A stretch of 64,000 nt of DNA from Berkiella sp963829835 (GCA_963829835.1 CAWHKC010000004.1:248001-312000), one strand, 5' to 3'; positions 44,108 through 52,449 are shown, counted from the first letter of the stretch. Numbers and translations: made by a program. Notes: generated by a model not told the origin, from the sequence alone.

Positions 44108-46240
44108 ATGAGTAATCTAGAAGCAGTGAAGGTAAATAGATTAAGATCTTCCTTGCATTTCATTCGTTCCCTTCGGCAAAGTTTACTGGGCGCTATCTTA
44201 GCGATAATTTGGCCCTTCAATGCTATCAGTCAATTGAACCAAACCCCTAAGCAACCTCTCACTGCATCGCTCCAAGCTCGACAGGGAAAGGAAATAATGA
44301 CCATCGATTGGCTTGTAAATATGCCAAAAGACAATATTTCTCGTTCCAATCTTCTGTGGCTAGATAATTCACACATCGTCTATGAGACACGCCCTTGTGA
44401 TAAAGAAGCCGCTACAGAGATTGAAGTCTTAGACTTAAAAACTGGCACTGCAATTTCTTTAGGCAAAGGATCTCTACCCAAGCCATCGCCCGATGGCAAA
44501 TGGATAGCTTTCGCTCGCATGGAAGGCAATAAAAAACAATTTATGATAATTCAAAATGATGGCACTGAATTGAAAGAGTTATCGGTTTTTAATGGCTATC
44601 CTGAATATAATTTTGATTTCGCCTGGGCACCAGACTCCAAACATATAATAGTATGTGATCAAGCCTTTATAGAACCGTGGAAAAGAGATACACAACCTTC
44701 TGAAGATCTTACTAAGACCTCTGCGATAGAAGCAGATAAGTTACAAACACTACCTCCTAACAGTGAAATAAATATTATTGATATACAAACAATGCAATCT
44801 CACCAAATATTTTCTGTTGACGCACTACTTCGTGATATCTCATGGTTCCCAAATGGCGAAGAAATCCTCTTTATGAAAGAGCGCACAGGAACATCCTACA
44901 ACCAAGAAAATGATGAAGCATGGGTACAATCTCTCAATCTAAGAGATAATAAAGTAAAGACATTGGCAGAATTTGATGGATTACAAAAATATCTCCAACC
45001 TGTGGCATCACCTGATAGCAATCAAGTTGCTTTTATGTATGATGCTGACAACCCTCTTTTTATGTTCATGGCAAGTATCGGCCTTGTTCCAACAAATTTG
45101 ACAACAGACCGAATTCCACCTATCCAGCGACTGACACAAGAATTAAAGCTACATACTCCAAAATGGTCACCTAATGGAAGTCAGATTTTCGTTCTGAGAA
45201 TACATGGAGCCTATAGACAAATTTACGCCATTGATTCTAAAACTGGAATATCCAAGCAAATCACCAATGCACCTTTTAGCATAGAAAACTTTGCAATCTC
45301 ACCAGATGGTTCTCAGCTAGGGTGGGTGGGCCAAGATGCCCATGGAATGCGAGTTATAAGAGTAGCCACAATCGATGGTCAAAATGTACGTGATGTAAAT
45401 GTTATTTCTGAGCCCCCTAAAAATATGGCCCTTAGTGAAGTCCGAGAAATTGAATGGAAAGTTCCTGATTACCCTGTACCAATGCGCGGCCTTTTACTCT
45501 TTCCGCTAAACTATCGTGCAGGAAAGGCCTATCCACTGATTGTAGATATTCATGGCGGAGGACCAGGCACATCTATATCTTTAGCGGGCGGGATCCTTAT
45601 GAGCTCACCACTGGAATGGCAACTGTGGAATGCAAAAGGTTTTGCTGTTTTTGTGCCCGACTTTCGCTCCTCTGCTGCCTATGGCTCGCTGGCGATTACA
45701 CGTGACAAACAGGATCATAATCTCATTGATTGGGACGTCAGAGATATTGTCGCCGGCGTCGATGAATTGATTAAGCAGAGAATTGTTGATGCAAAGCGAA
45801 CAGCCGTCATTGGACATAGCTCTGGGGCAAGACGCGCGAACTGGCTCACGGTATCAACACATCGTTTTTGTGCAGTTGTTTCAAAAGAGGGATGGGCTGA
45901 TGAATGGTTTCATTCAGGTATTCAACAATTAAAGCGAGAAAACATAATAAGAGGCGGCTCACCCGTAATGGCACCAGAAAATTATCGGAAAAATTCTTCA
46001 CTATTTAATGCACGTGGTGCTACCACCCCTACATTATTTCTTATGGGTAAATCGAATCTCGGCGGTATTGATACTTATGACACCGTCCGCTGGTTATATA
46101 ACGCATTAAAAGTACAAGATGTACAAACGCAATATGTTCAATATATTGATGAAGGGCATGTATTCGAGCGGTCAGCCAACCGGCGTGATGCATTGGAACG
46201 CAGTGTGCGTTGGATTGATATGTATTTGGTAGGAGCGTAA
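44108..46240 (+). CDS. S9-family prolyl oligopeptidase-like peptidase with TolB-type propeller
   Basis: A 710-residue protein. An N-terminal hydrophobic segment (SLLGAILAIIWPFNAIS) may be a signal peptide or anchor. Residues 70-430 hold repeated WD40/TolB-like blades (PSPDGKWIAFAR, WAPDSKHIIVCD, ISPDGSQLGWVG). Residues 460-710 are the alpha/beta hydrolase peptidase: VDIHGGGPGTS (oxyanion region), GHSSGARR with Ser571, TLFLMGKSNL..D (Asp), and DEGHVFE (His). Family S9C acylaminoacyl peptidases have the same order. It is followed after 3 bases by the phosphoribosyltransferase-like gene, so the two share a transcript. Confidence 0.85.
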   Translation: MSNLEAVKVNRLRSSLHFIRSLRQSLLGAILAIIWPFNAISQLNQTPKQPLTASLQARQGKEIMTIDWLVNMPKDNISRSNLLWLDNSHIVYETRPCDKEAATEIEVLDLKTGTAISLGKGSLPKPSPDGKWIAFARMEGNKKQFMIIQNDGTELKELSVFNGYPEYNFDFAWAPDSKHIIVCDQAFIEPWKRDTQPSEDLTKTSAIEADKLQTLPPNSEINIIDIQTMQSHQIFSVDALLRDISWFPNGEEILFMKERTGTSYNQENDEAWVQSLNLRDNKVKTLAEFDGLQKYLQPVASPDSNQVAFMYDADNPLFMFMASIGLVPTNLTTDRIPPIQRLTQELKLHTPKWSPNGSQIFVLRIHGAYRQIYAIDSKTGISKQITNAPFSIENFAISPDGSQLGWVGQDAHGMRVIRVATIDGQNVRDVNVISEPPKNMALSEVREIEWKVPDYPVPMRGLLLFPLNYRAGKAYPLIVDIHGGGPGTSISLAGGILMSSPLEWQLWNAKGFAVFVPDFRSSAAYGSLAITRDKQDHNLIDWDVRDIVAGVDELIKQRIVDAKRTAVIGHSSGARRANWLTVSTHRFCAVVSKEGWADEWFHSGIQQLKRENIIRGGSPVMAPENYRKNSSLFNARGATTPTLFLMGKSNLGGIDTYDTVRWLYNALKVQDVQTQYVQYIDEGHVFERSANRRDALERSVRWIDMYLVGA

Positions 46241-46243
46241 CTC

Positions 46244-47650
46244 ATGCTGCAAAGCATACGAACTTATTGTCTTGAATTGCTTAGCAATATTGAAGAACTT
46301 CAAGCACAAACACAAGATAAAACAGTAAGTACATTATGTACATCACTAATCAGCGACTCGATTTGTTTTGTAAAAGAATTGGTATTTAAAAATCAAGTCA
46401 CTTTTCAAAATTATCGAACTTTATTGCTAGGATTTTTTGATAGGATTAGCGAACAAAATGATCTGCCCATTGAGCAATCGACTAAATTAAAAAATATTCT
46501 TGACAGACAATTAAATCTTATTGCGCTAAAAGAAGCTCAAATCAAGGCAAAAGAGGCTAAGAATATACCTAAGTCATTAAAATCTCGTGGCTGGAGAATG
46601 ATACAAAGTCTATTTGGTGCAGGTTTATTGGTAAATAATATTGAAGCAATTTCTCAAGTTGCTGCTAAAAAAGGATTGCCCTTTAAAAGCATCCCTGCCT
46701 TACCTGAAGAGGACAGAGTTGTAAATCTATATCCAACTATAGATTTTGTTAATCGCTTGGAGCTTAAATATAGAGAGGCTGGACGTTGGCTTGTTAATCA
46801 CCTTAATGTACTTACTGTAAAAGATCTGACTGCATCGATAAAAGAAGCATGTGTATCTTTACAAAGTGAAATTGAAGGATATGATGGATACCATTTATTG
46901 ACAGTAGATAGAAAAAGCCAGGAATGGGTGGCCAACATTGCTATGAGATTCCTCCCGATTAAAAATTTACCGGAGAGCTTTGAATCTATTGGGAATGATG
47001 GTGGCGGTGGAGAAATGACAAAAGATTTATTGAAAGTGATCAAAACATCAAAATTTAAAAAATATCTTTTGTTTGATGATGTTAGTTATACTGGCACCCA
47101 GTTGATTAAATTATTAGACGCACTGCTTGTCGGATTAACAAGAAAAAATTTTGATAACAAAGAACCTAATTCATTTACTCTTTTAACGATAGTATTTGGT
47201 TTTATGTCTAATGATGCAATGAAAACAATTCAAAGTTACTTAGCGTCACGAGGCCTTGATTTTACGAAGCATAATGTTTATGTGAAAATTGTCTGTAAAC
47301 GACATTTTGACAACATTAAGGCCACAGTAGAAAATGAAGATTTAGATACTGATTTTAAAGAGAAATTAGCTGCTGTTTGCACAGGATGGGATACAGGTTC
47401 ATCGGACTCTTACTCTTTAGAAAAATCATCAGTAGTAACTGAGTGGAAAAGACCGGATTGGGTTTCAACTCCTCATGCATTAACTGAAGGTTTTACTTCA
47501 TTGCATCGATTTAGGACAAAAGAGTTTGGGTATCCACTAGAAAAGCTTATAACTGAAAAGGAAAGTGATAATACACAAGGGTTTTCAAAACCTTTTGATG
47601 ATAAGCCGCCTATTACCAAGATTGTACCACCTTATTGTAGGCGAAAATAA
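46244..47650 (+). CDS. Phosphoribosyltransferase-like domain protein
   Basis: A 468-residue protein. The segment LLFDDVSYTGTQLIKLL (D278, D279, T283, G284, T285) fits the PRPP-binding loop of type I phosphoribosyltransferases ([VIL]4-D-D-x2-x-T-G-x-T). The N-terminal 150 residues are helical. A later part, WKRPDWVSTPHALTEGFTSL, resembles the closing segment of PRTase domains fused in bacterial conflict and stress proteins. AGGAG precedes the ATG, and the gene is translationally close to the S9 peptidase. No family name can be given with confidence; it may bind PRPP or a related nucleotide. Confidence 0.6.
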   Translation: MLQSIRTYCLELLSNIEELQAQTQDKTVSTLCTSLISDSICFVKELVFKNQVTFQNYRTLLLGFFDRISEQNDLPIEQSTKLKNILDRQLNLIALKEAQIKAKEAKNIPKSLKSRGWRMIQSLFGAGLLVNNIEAISQVAAKKGLPFKSIPALPEEDRVVNLYPTIDFVNRLELKYREAGRWLVNHLNVLTVKDLTASIKEACVSLQSEIEGYDGYHLLTVDRKSQEWVANIAMRFLPIKNLPESFESIGNDGGGGEMTKDLLKVIKTSKFKKYLLFDDVSYTGTQLIKLLDALLVGLTRKNFDNKEPNSFTLLTIVFGFMSNDAMKTIQSYLASRGLDFTKHNVYVKIVCKRHFDNIKATVENEDLDTDFKEKLAAVCTGWDTGSSDSYSLEKSSVVTEWKRPDWVSTPHALTEGFTSLHRFRTKEFGYPLEKLITEKESDNTQGFSKPFDDKPPITKIVPPYCRRK

Positions 47651-47910
47651 CGTTCGCCTAATGCGAGCTAACTCAATGTTGTGGGACAACGGAACGCAAA
47701 ACGTTGAATTTCTTTACATGAGAAACTAGTTTAGAAATAATTTAAGTGCTTACATAAGAAAATGACGCTAGTTATGCATCCTTGGCATTGAAACAAATTT
47801 TTCTTAGTTGTTACGAATTATGCTCCATTTGGACATTGAGTGTATCCTCATCGGAAAACACAAATGAAAAGCTTCTTACCATCTAACTTGAAAATCAAAG
47901 TTTCTTAATT

Positions 47911-48389
47911 AGACAAGTAAGGGGAAAGTTAAATCGTGCTACGACAAATGAAGATTTAAAAATTGTAAGACTTTGGTGTGCAAAGGAAGGGCTTAAAATT
48001 GCTTCATACATTGGTTAAGTAGTGTGTAGTCGGTGCGATGCCAAGGCATTCAGCGTAATGAGTGCACGTACAACCATATGCACCTTGGTATGAATCCCAG
48101 ATTGAAATAGATGCGAATTGGGCATATAACAAAGCTCTTGACATGTTTAAAGAAAAAGCAAAAGAGATTGTAGAATGGCTTGATGCTCAAGATGCACCTT
48201 TAGTTTTTTTTTAATTAGTATGGCAGCACTCAACTACCCATACAATTACCAAACACCTGTGGTGGTATATATCATCTTTTAATAAGACAATTTGAAGTAA
48301 ATGCAGATCGCGTCACTGGGACTAAACCAGCGGTAACAAGCGTAACGCCTTTAGAAGATAAAAAAGCAAACGATCTCTTCAAACCTTAA
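47911..48389 (+). pseudogene. Debris of a decayed gene (three short frames)
   Basis: Three fragments look like protein-coding sequence but are split by stops and frameshifts: 47911-48018 (KLNRATTNEDLKIVRLW), 48062-48214 (APWYESQIEIDANWAYNK... ending at a T9 run) and about 48220-48389 (LPNTCGGIYHLLIRQFEV... ending DDLFKP-like). A terminator follows. The parent family is not recognised. The 889-base stretch 47651-48539 holds no intact gene. Confidence 0.45.
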
Positions 48390-48406
48390 CAGAATTGCCC
48401 CACACA

Positions 48407-48436
48407 AAAGCCTTAACAATTAAGGCTTTGATTTTA
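48407..48436 (+). terminator. Rho-independent terminator after the gene debris
   Basis: AAAGCCTTAA (48407-48416) pairs with TTAAGGCTTT (48420-48429), loop CAA, followed by GATTTTATT. It marks the old 3' end of the decayed gene. Confidence 0.75.
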
Positions 48437-48479
48437 TTAATAATTATTTCCACTCTTATAACGATATAAAATTTTGATT

Positions 48480-48518
48480 GCAAACTTACTTGCAATTTGT
48501 CGCAAACTTGTATATGTT
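48480..48518 (+). promoter_or_regulatory. Promoter/operator region of the AbiEi-like gene
   Basis: Two direct copies of GCAAACTT (48480-48487 and 48502-48509), 22 bases apart, overlap a plausible promoter: -35 TTGCAA (48490-48495), 17-base spacer, -10 TATGTT (48513-48518). AbiEi antitoxins are known to repress their own promoter, so these repeats may be its binding sites. Confidence 0.45.
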
Positions 48519-48539
48519 TTAGGGACAAGGGGATAAATA

Positions 48540-49142
48540 ATGAGTGTAGTTCAACAGATTGTCGGCAAATTGGAAAAAATTCCGTTAGGAACACCTTTCA
48601 CACATCGTGAATTTATTGCGCTAGGCAATCATAGAAACATTGGTAAAGTCCTTGAGAGACTTGTAATCTCTGGGAAAGTTAAGCGCGTTCGACGTGGCGT
48701 CTATGTTTGTCCAAAACATAATCCCCATGTAGGTGAAGTCCCTCCTTCGATATATGAGGTAGTAAAAGTTATTACCGCAACTACTGGCGAAACCCTGCAA
48801 GTACAAGGCGCTGAGGCTGCAAAACTTTTAGGCCTTAGCACACAAGCCCCAGTGAAGGTGACATATATTACTTCAGGCCGAACTCGCAAAATTCGGATTG
48901 GCAAACAAGAAGTTCAATTTAGACATGTTAGCCCCAAGAAATTAATTTTAGCGGGAACACAAGCCGGTATTGCCATCACTGCGCTTTGGTATCTTGGAAA
49001 AGAGGAAGTTACAATTAAAGTCATTGAAAAAATCAGAAAAAGAATTACAATAGAAGAATTCGAGAAATTCTTATCTACAAAAGAATGCATGCCAGCTTGG
49101 ATGGCATATGTAGTATCTAGTTATGAATCAGCAACTCCATGA
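48540..49142 (+). CDS. DUF6088 / AbiEi-type antitoxin-like protein (orphan)
   Basis: A 200-residue protein with an N-terminal winged helix (PFTHREFIALGNHRNIGKVLERLVISGKVKRVRRGVYVCPK), as in type IV AbiEi antitoxins and DUF6088 proteins, then LQVQGAEAAKLLGLSTQAPVKV, which is typical of the family's second domain. AbiEi normally represses the abiE operon and counteracts the nucleotidyltransferase toxin AbiEii. Here no toxin gene follows: a decayed methyltransferase tail begins 15 bases after the stop. It is either a relict antitoxin, an anti-toxin acting on a distant toxin, or a plain regulator. AAGGGG precedes the ATG. Confidence 0.78.
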   Translation: MSVVQQIVGKLEKIPLGTPFTHREFIALGNHRNIGKVLERLVISGKVKRVRRGVYVCPKHNPHVGEVPPSIYEVVKVITATTGETLQVQGAEAAKLLGLSTQAPVKVTYITSGRTRKIRIGKQEVQFRHVSPKKLILAGTQAGIAITALWYLGKEEVTIKVIEKIRKRITIEEFEKFLSTKECMPAWMAYVVSSYESATP

Positions 49143-49156
49143 GCATTAATCCTCAA

Positions 49157-49250
49157 TCATATTAAAAAAGACCAAAAATACATTGAGAATAAAACAGTAT
49201 GCTCGCCTGGCACCTGCATTATGTATTTAATTTCTGGACGTAAATGATAA
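49157..49250 (+). pseudogene. Decayed copy of the 3' end of methyltransferase 2
   Basis: 49157-49250 matches 37686-37781 with few substitutions, including ATTGAGAATAAAACA, TGCATTATGTATTT and ATTTCTGGACGTAAA, the last 30 codons of methyltransferase 2 (ending YLISGRK). The upstream part of the gene is missing; the AbiEi-like gene lies in front. Confidence 0.82.
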
Positions 49251-49274
49251 CAGCGTCGGTGCTTTGAAGGTTCC

Positions 49275-49763
49275 ATGAATAAATCTCTATCACTTCTTTT
49301 TCTTAATGTCTTATTGATTCCATTTGCATGGTCAAACACAAATATTAACTCTGATGTTAATGCTACTCTTATGACTCAATCCAAGGTTATTGCTACTGTT
49401 AAAAATGCTGAATCCTACATTCAAAAAAATGGCATCGAAAAAGCAATCCTTCATTTTAGAGAAAATACCAAGGATATTTTTATTGCTGATTACAGTGGAC
49501 TGTTTTTTGTATCCCCACTTCATCCTGAATTAATTGGTAGCAATCAATATTATTATAAAGACCCTTCAAGTGCTTACGTCGTTCAGGAAGAAATTAATAA
49601 AGCAAAATCTGGTGGCGGATGGCTTAAAGGACGTTGGAGAAAAAATCCTGAAACAGGAATTTATCAATGCAGGAAAATCTATATTCTCCCCATTCAAGGA
49701 AATTACCTTATTGGATCTTGGTATCACTATCCTTCTGATAAACAAGGTATATGTTCAATTTAA
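49275..49763 (+). CDS. Secreted single-Cache-domain protein
   Basis: A 162-residue protein with a signal peptide (MNKSLSLLFLNVLLIPFAWS) and a sCache_2-like domain: VIATVKNAESYIQKNGIEKAI, DIFIADYSGLFFVSPLHPELIG, GGGWLKGRWRKNPETG and the closing GNYLIGSWYHYP. Cache domains bind small molecules outside the inner membrane. There is no attached transducer or kinase, so it could be a solute-binding or lone periplasmic sensor. GAAGG precedes the ATG. Confidence 0.65.
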   Translation: MNKSLSLLFLNVLLIPFAWSNTNINSDVNATLMTQSKVIATVKNAESYIQKNGIEKAILHFRENTKDIFIADYSGLFFVSPLHPELIGSNQYYYKDPSSAYVVQEEINKAKSGGGWLKGRWRKNPETGIYQCRKIYILPIQGNYLIGSWYHYPSDKQGICSI

Positions 49764-49807
49764 CCTAAAAAACCGAAATGTTAAAAGATTAGATCTTGGA
49801 GCTGGAA

Positions 49808-49849
49808 CAGGCCTGCATTGTTGTATCGAAATGCAACAATGCAGGCCTG
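49808..49849. other. Long perfect inverted repeat (19-bp stem, 4-base loop)
   Basis: CAGGCCTGCATTGTTG (49808-49823) is the exact reverse complement of 49834-49849, with three further pairs inside and a CGAA loop. No T-run follows. It may stabilise or end the transcript of the Cache-domain gene. Confidence 0.7.
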
Positions 49850-50012
49850 ATCCCGCACTTGGTAAGAAATCGAACTAATATTTTGCTGGCATTTGTGATC
49901 TATACTGTATTTGTGTAGGTTAGTAATTAAAAGGAGAAAATATTTTCATTAAATAAATGCTTATACGCCTCCTCAAGTGGTAAGAGGAAGCCTGTTGAAA
50001 AGGAGAAACAAC

Positions 50013-50243
50013 ATGCTAAATTCTACCCATATCAACCATCCCTACTTCCCCTTTATTAAAAATCAATCTACTTCATCACACTCAAAACACTTCACTAGGT
50101 TCGTTACATTTATGGTATTGGTTTTGCTAATGCAGTCTCTCTTTGATTGTAATCCCGAAAGGGATTTGGAAATCGAAGAAGAACAAGTTGAAGTACAAAT
50201 GAATATACTTCCACCATTTCTAGCGAGACGCGAAAAATTGTGA
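50013..50243 (+). CDS. Orphan small protein with one membrane segment
   Basis: A 76-residue product. ATG 50013 follows AGGAG at 7 bases; an in-frame earlier start has no such site. Residues 27-44 are hydrophobic (FVTFMVLVLLMQSLFDC), followed by an acidic run (ERDLEIEEEQVEV). The Cys after the hydrophobic stretch could make it a lipoprotein, but the lipobox is poor. No family recognised. Confidence 0.5.
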   Translation: MLNSTHINHPYFPFIKNQSTSSHSKHFTRFVTFMVLVLLMQSLFDCNPERDLEIEEEQVEVQMNILPPFLARREKL

Positions 50244-50611
50244 GTTGCTTTTTTACGAAATAATCATCGAAGAGAAAAGAGATCGTGAACTTGATCATGT
50301 TCAAAACATATATTTGACATTAAGCTAATAATTTTGTATTTTGCCAGTAATTTTAAAAATGATAAGTTTTAAAATGTTTTTTCATTCCATACGCATTCAA
50401 TCCTTTTGCCGCTTTGGGTTATTTTGTTCTATTAACCCAAACGTCCAACTATTTGCTGGCTATTCCTAAAACGCTAAATTTATTTTAATAAGCAAGTTAT
50501 TGTCAGATCTTAATTGATTTGGCCGTATTTATTTTATGCTTGTTTGAAATAGCATCTGATAATCAAAACTAAACGTCTATGTTGCGCTCAATCTGCTGAT
50601 AAGAGAATAAA
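50244..50611 (+). other. Intergenic region containing a partial echo of the next gene
   Basis: 368 bases without an intact gene. 50463-50503 (TATTCCTAAAAC ... AATAAGCAAGTTATTG) resembles 50761-50805 within the next gene, including an identical 16-base stretch AATAAGCAAGTTATTG, as if a piece had been duplicated and then decayed. Confidence 0.4.
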
Positions 50612-51169
50612 ATGTCAAATGAACAATTAGATGAATTATTAGACAGAAGCTACCCATCATTGAATACAATGTTATTTTATGGAGCGGGTCTTTTCAGTGT
50701 TGCGTTTTTAGAAAAGCATATAGGTTTTGCAGGTGCTGCGGCAATCGCCGTGGCAACCAGTATTGCTAAAAGCTTTTTTGGAGGAAGAATAAGCAAGTTA
50801 TTGTGGGGAAATAAAACTTCTGACGTCAAGATTACAATCGAAAATGATACTCGATTGAATGCGGAACTTATGACAGTTGGCAAATCAAAAGCAACTTATC
50901 CCGTTAAAACTACATTAACAGAACTTGAACAAAGCATAACTACTCAGCTTAAAAAGTTGATAAAACCTTCGGAATTACTCGGTGGAGAAGGCGAAGCTGA
51001 GGTTAAAAGAAAAATTGAAGCTTATACGCATGATTTAGCCCAAGCTGCTATCAGTCGTTATCCAAAATTATTTTATCTAGATGATCGTCGAAAAGTACAG
51101 GAACCTGATTATAGTAACCACACAGATGGACTTATGGAAGTTACTGTCTCTAAACGTAAACGTAAATAG
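50612..51169 (+). CDS. Orphan membrane-associated protein, 185 aa
   Basis: A 185-residue protein with a hydrophobic region at residues 20-57 (MLFYGAGLFSVAF and FAGAAAIAVATSIAK), a soluble helical middle, and a basic end (TVSKRKRK). No family recognised. AAGAGA lies just ahead of the ATG. The region before it carries a decayed partial copy. Confidence 0.55.
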   Translation: MSNEQLDELLDRSYPSLNTMLFYGAGLFSVAFLEKHIGFAGAAAIAVATSIAKSFFGGRISKLLWGNKTSDVKITIENDTRLNAELMTVGKSKATYPVKTTLTELEQSITTQLKKLIKPSELLGGEGEAEVKRKIEAYTHDLAQAAISRYPKLFYLDDRRKVQEPDYSNHTDGLMEVTVSKRKRK

Positions 51170-51300
51170 AATCATTTACGGTAACCCGTTTGCGTTTCAC
51201 TACGGCGCGGGAAACAAAACGCGCGTAAGCGTAGGCGGATGTGGGTTCATAGCTATTGTTAGAGGGGGCGAGGGCTACGCTTGCATTATTACATTTGTAG

Positions 51301-51708
51301 TTATGATTCCATTTGTTTCATCATGCCATTTATATCTAACTGAACCCATCGTTCTACTATTTTGTCATTTTCGATGCGATAGATAGCAATGCCATCAACG
51401 GATATTTTCTTACCTGTCGGTGGTATCTCAATATAGTTTCCAGTATGAGTACAATGCCAGGTCCAACGTACGACCACTTTATCATTTTCTGCAATGAGAT
51501 CATTTACCGTAAAACGGATATCAGGAAATGCTGAGCGCAACCAAGCATAGAACTGATTGAATCCTTGTGGGCCTTTGGGAAGTTCAGGAGGAATGGCATG
51601 ACAAATGAAGTTGGGAGCGATTAACTCGTCAACGACAGTTAAGTTCCATTTATCGAAATATTCATTGTAAAGGCGTTGGATGAGAGCTTTGTTTTTTTGG
51701 GGGTTCAT
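51301..51708 (-). CDS. SnoaL-like ester cyclase family protein
   Basis: A 135-residue NTF2-fold protein with LIQRLYNEYFDKWNLTVVDELIAPNFICHA, GPQGFNQFYAWLRSAFPDIRFTVNDLIAENDKVVVRWTWHCTHTG and GKKISVDGIAIYRIENDKIVERW, the standard SnoaL/ester cyclase blocks. The family acts on varied polyketide or small substrates, and many members are of unknown role. AAAGG precedes the ATG at 6 bases. It lies 10 bases after the GIY-YIG gene on the same strand. Confidence 0.85.
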   Translation of the reverse strand: MNPQKNKALIQRLYNEYFDKWNLTVVDELIAPNFICHAIPPELPKGPQGFNQFYAWLRSAFPDIRFTVNDLIAENDKVVVRWTWHCTHTGNYIEIPPTGKKISVDGIAIYRIENDKIVERWVQLDINGMMKQMES

Positions 51709-51718
51709 TGAAAGCCTT

Positions 51719-51958
51719 TTATAAATATTTCTTTGTAAAAATTCGGCCAGTGCCAGACTTTAAGTAAGTTTCGAATTTGTCTGCTTTGGTGGGATCGGAA
51801 AAGCCAAGATAGGTTTTAACTTTCCAAGGCTTGAATTCGTTTGTATAAATTGAGTGGCCATCGTTATGTTGCTTCAATCGAGATTTTAAATCTTTCGTAC
51901 AGCCAACATAAAATGAATTTGGATTGTTAATACTTTGAAGAATATAGACGTACTTCAT
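51719..51958 (-). CDS. GIY-YIG domain protein (UPF0213-like)
   Basis: A 79-residue single-domain GIY-YIG protein: YVYILQS and FYVGCT form the namesake motif, followed by RLKQHNDG and the catalytic-region helix DKFETYLKSGTGRIFTKKYL. Such small proteins are widespread in bacteria; they are unlikely to be homing enzymes. Reads into the SnoaL-like gene. Function unknown, maybe DNA processing. Confidence 0.85.
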   Translation of the reverse strand: MKYVYILQSINNPNSFYVGCTKDLKSRLKQHNDGHSIYTNEFKPWKVKTYLGFSDPTKADKFETYLKSGTGRIFTKKYL

Positions 51959-51996
51959 CCTTGATCTCGTCTAATAGTTTAAGCAGTAAGATTAAG

Positions 51997-52052
51997 AGCC
52001 CGCCTACGTTCGCCGACGCACTTCGTGCTTTGGCGCAACTTCGGCGCGGCAT
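51997..52052. repeat. GC-rich palindromic repeat, family 2 (downstream of tRNA-Arg)
   Basis: GCCCGCCTACGTTCGCC ... CTTCGGCGCGGC; related to 52379-52409 (GTCCGCCTACGCTAAGAGC) and 57423-57480, and to a shorter piece near 51221-51240 (GCGTAAGCGTAGGCGGA). A REP-like family distinct from family 1. Confidence 0.6.
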
Positions 52053-52053
52053 A

Positions 52054-52087
52054 AGAATCACTAAATCGCGAAGCGATAAGTGATTCT
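52054..52087 (-). other. Hairpin immediately downstream of tRNA-Arg
   Basis: AGAATCACT (52054-52062) pairs with AGTGATTCT (52079-52087), with an inner TCGC-TTC-GCGA stem. It starts 3 bases after the tRNA 3' end (minus strand) and probably ends or shapes the precursor. Confidence 0.6.
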
Positions 52088-52089
52088 AA

Positions 52090-52166
52090 TGGTGCGCCCG
52101 GAGAGATTCGAACTCCCGACCGCCTGGTTCGTAGCCAGGTACTCTATCCAACTGAGCTACGGGCGC
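52090..52166 (-). tRNA. tRNA-Arg (anticodon ACG)
   Basis: Minus strand, 77 nt with encoded CCA. Acceptor stem GCGCCCG / CGGGCGC, D-arm AGCTCAGTTGGATAGAGT, anticodon arm CTGGCTACGAACCAG (anticodon ACG, wobble A read as inosine), T-arm GGGAGTTCGAATCTCTC. All stems pair. Confidence 0.95.
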
Positions 52167-52378
52167 AAAGAGGGGGCATTATCGCGAGATTATTGGGGGG
52201 TGTCAACCGCTGAAATTTTAAGAGCTCTTTGATTGCGCAAAGCGCTGAATTCTCCCTTTGTAAAACGGAGACACCGCCTTTGGCGGAGAGGGATTTTATC
52301 TTAAGAAGTTAGTTGGTAAATATATAAAAAGATAGAAATCAGTTAAGAACCATATAAGAGTCAGGAAGAGATACCACC

Positions 52379-52409
52379 AGTCCGCCTACGCTAAGAGCTT
52401 CGGCGGGAC
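52379..52409. repeat. GC-rich palindromic repeat, family 2 (downstream of tRNA-Ser)
   Basis: GTCCGCC ... GGCGGGAC with an inner GCTAAGAGC stretch. It lies right after the hairpin that follows tRNA-Ser, repeating the tRNA-Arg layout. Confidence 0.65.
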
Positions 52410-52412
52410 ATA

Positions 52413-52447
52413 AGCATCACTAAGTCGCTTTGCGACTAAGTGTTGCT
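52413..52447 (-). other. Hairpin immediately downstream of tRNA-Ser
   Basis: On the minus strand AGCAACACTTAGTCGC pairs with GCGACTTAGTGATGCT with a three-base AAA loop. It is related in sequence to the hairpin after tRNA-Arg. Confidence 0.6.
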
Positions 52448-52449
52448 AA

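Noticed and set aside
49157..49339. Minus-strand 60-codon frame over the methyltransferase 2 relict
   Set aside because: Antisense of a relict and of the Cache gene's signal peptide; no independent support.
51719..51958. GIY-YIG gene considered as a homing endonuclease of a mobile intron
   Set aside because: It is a 79-residue single-domain protein with no DNA-binding modules, no intron context and no flanking repeats.
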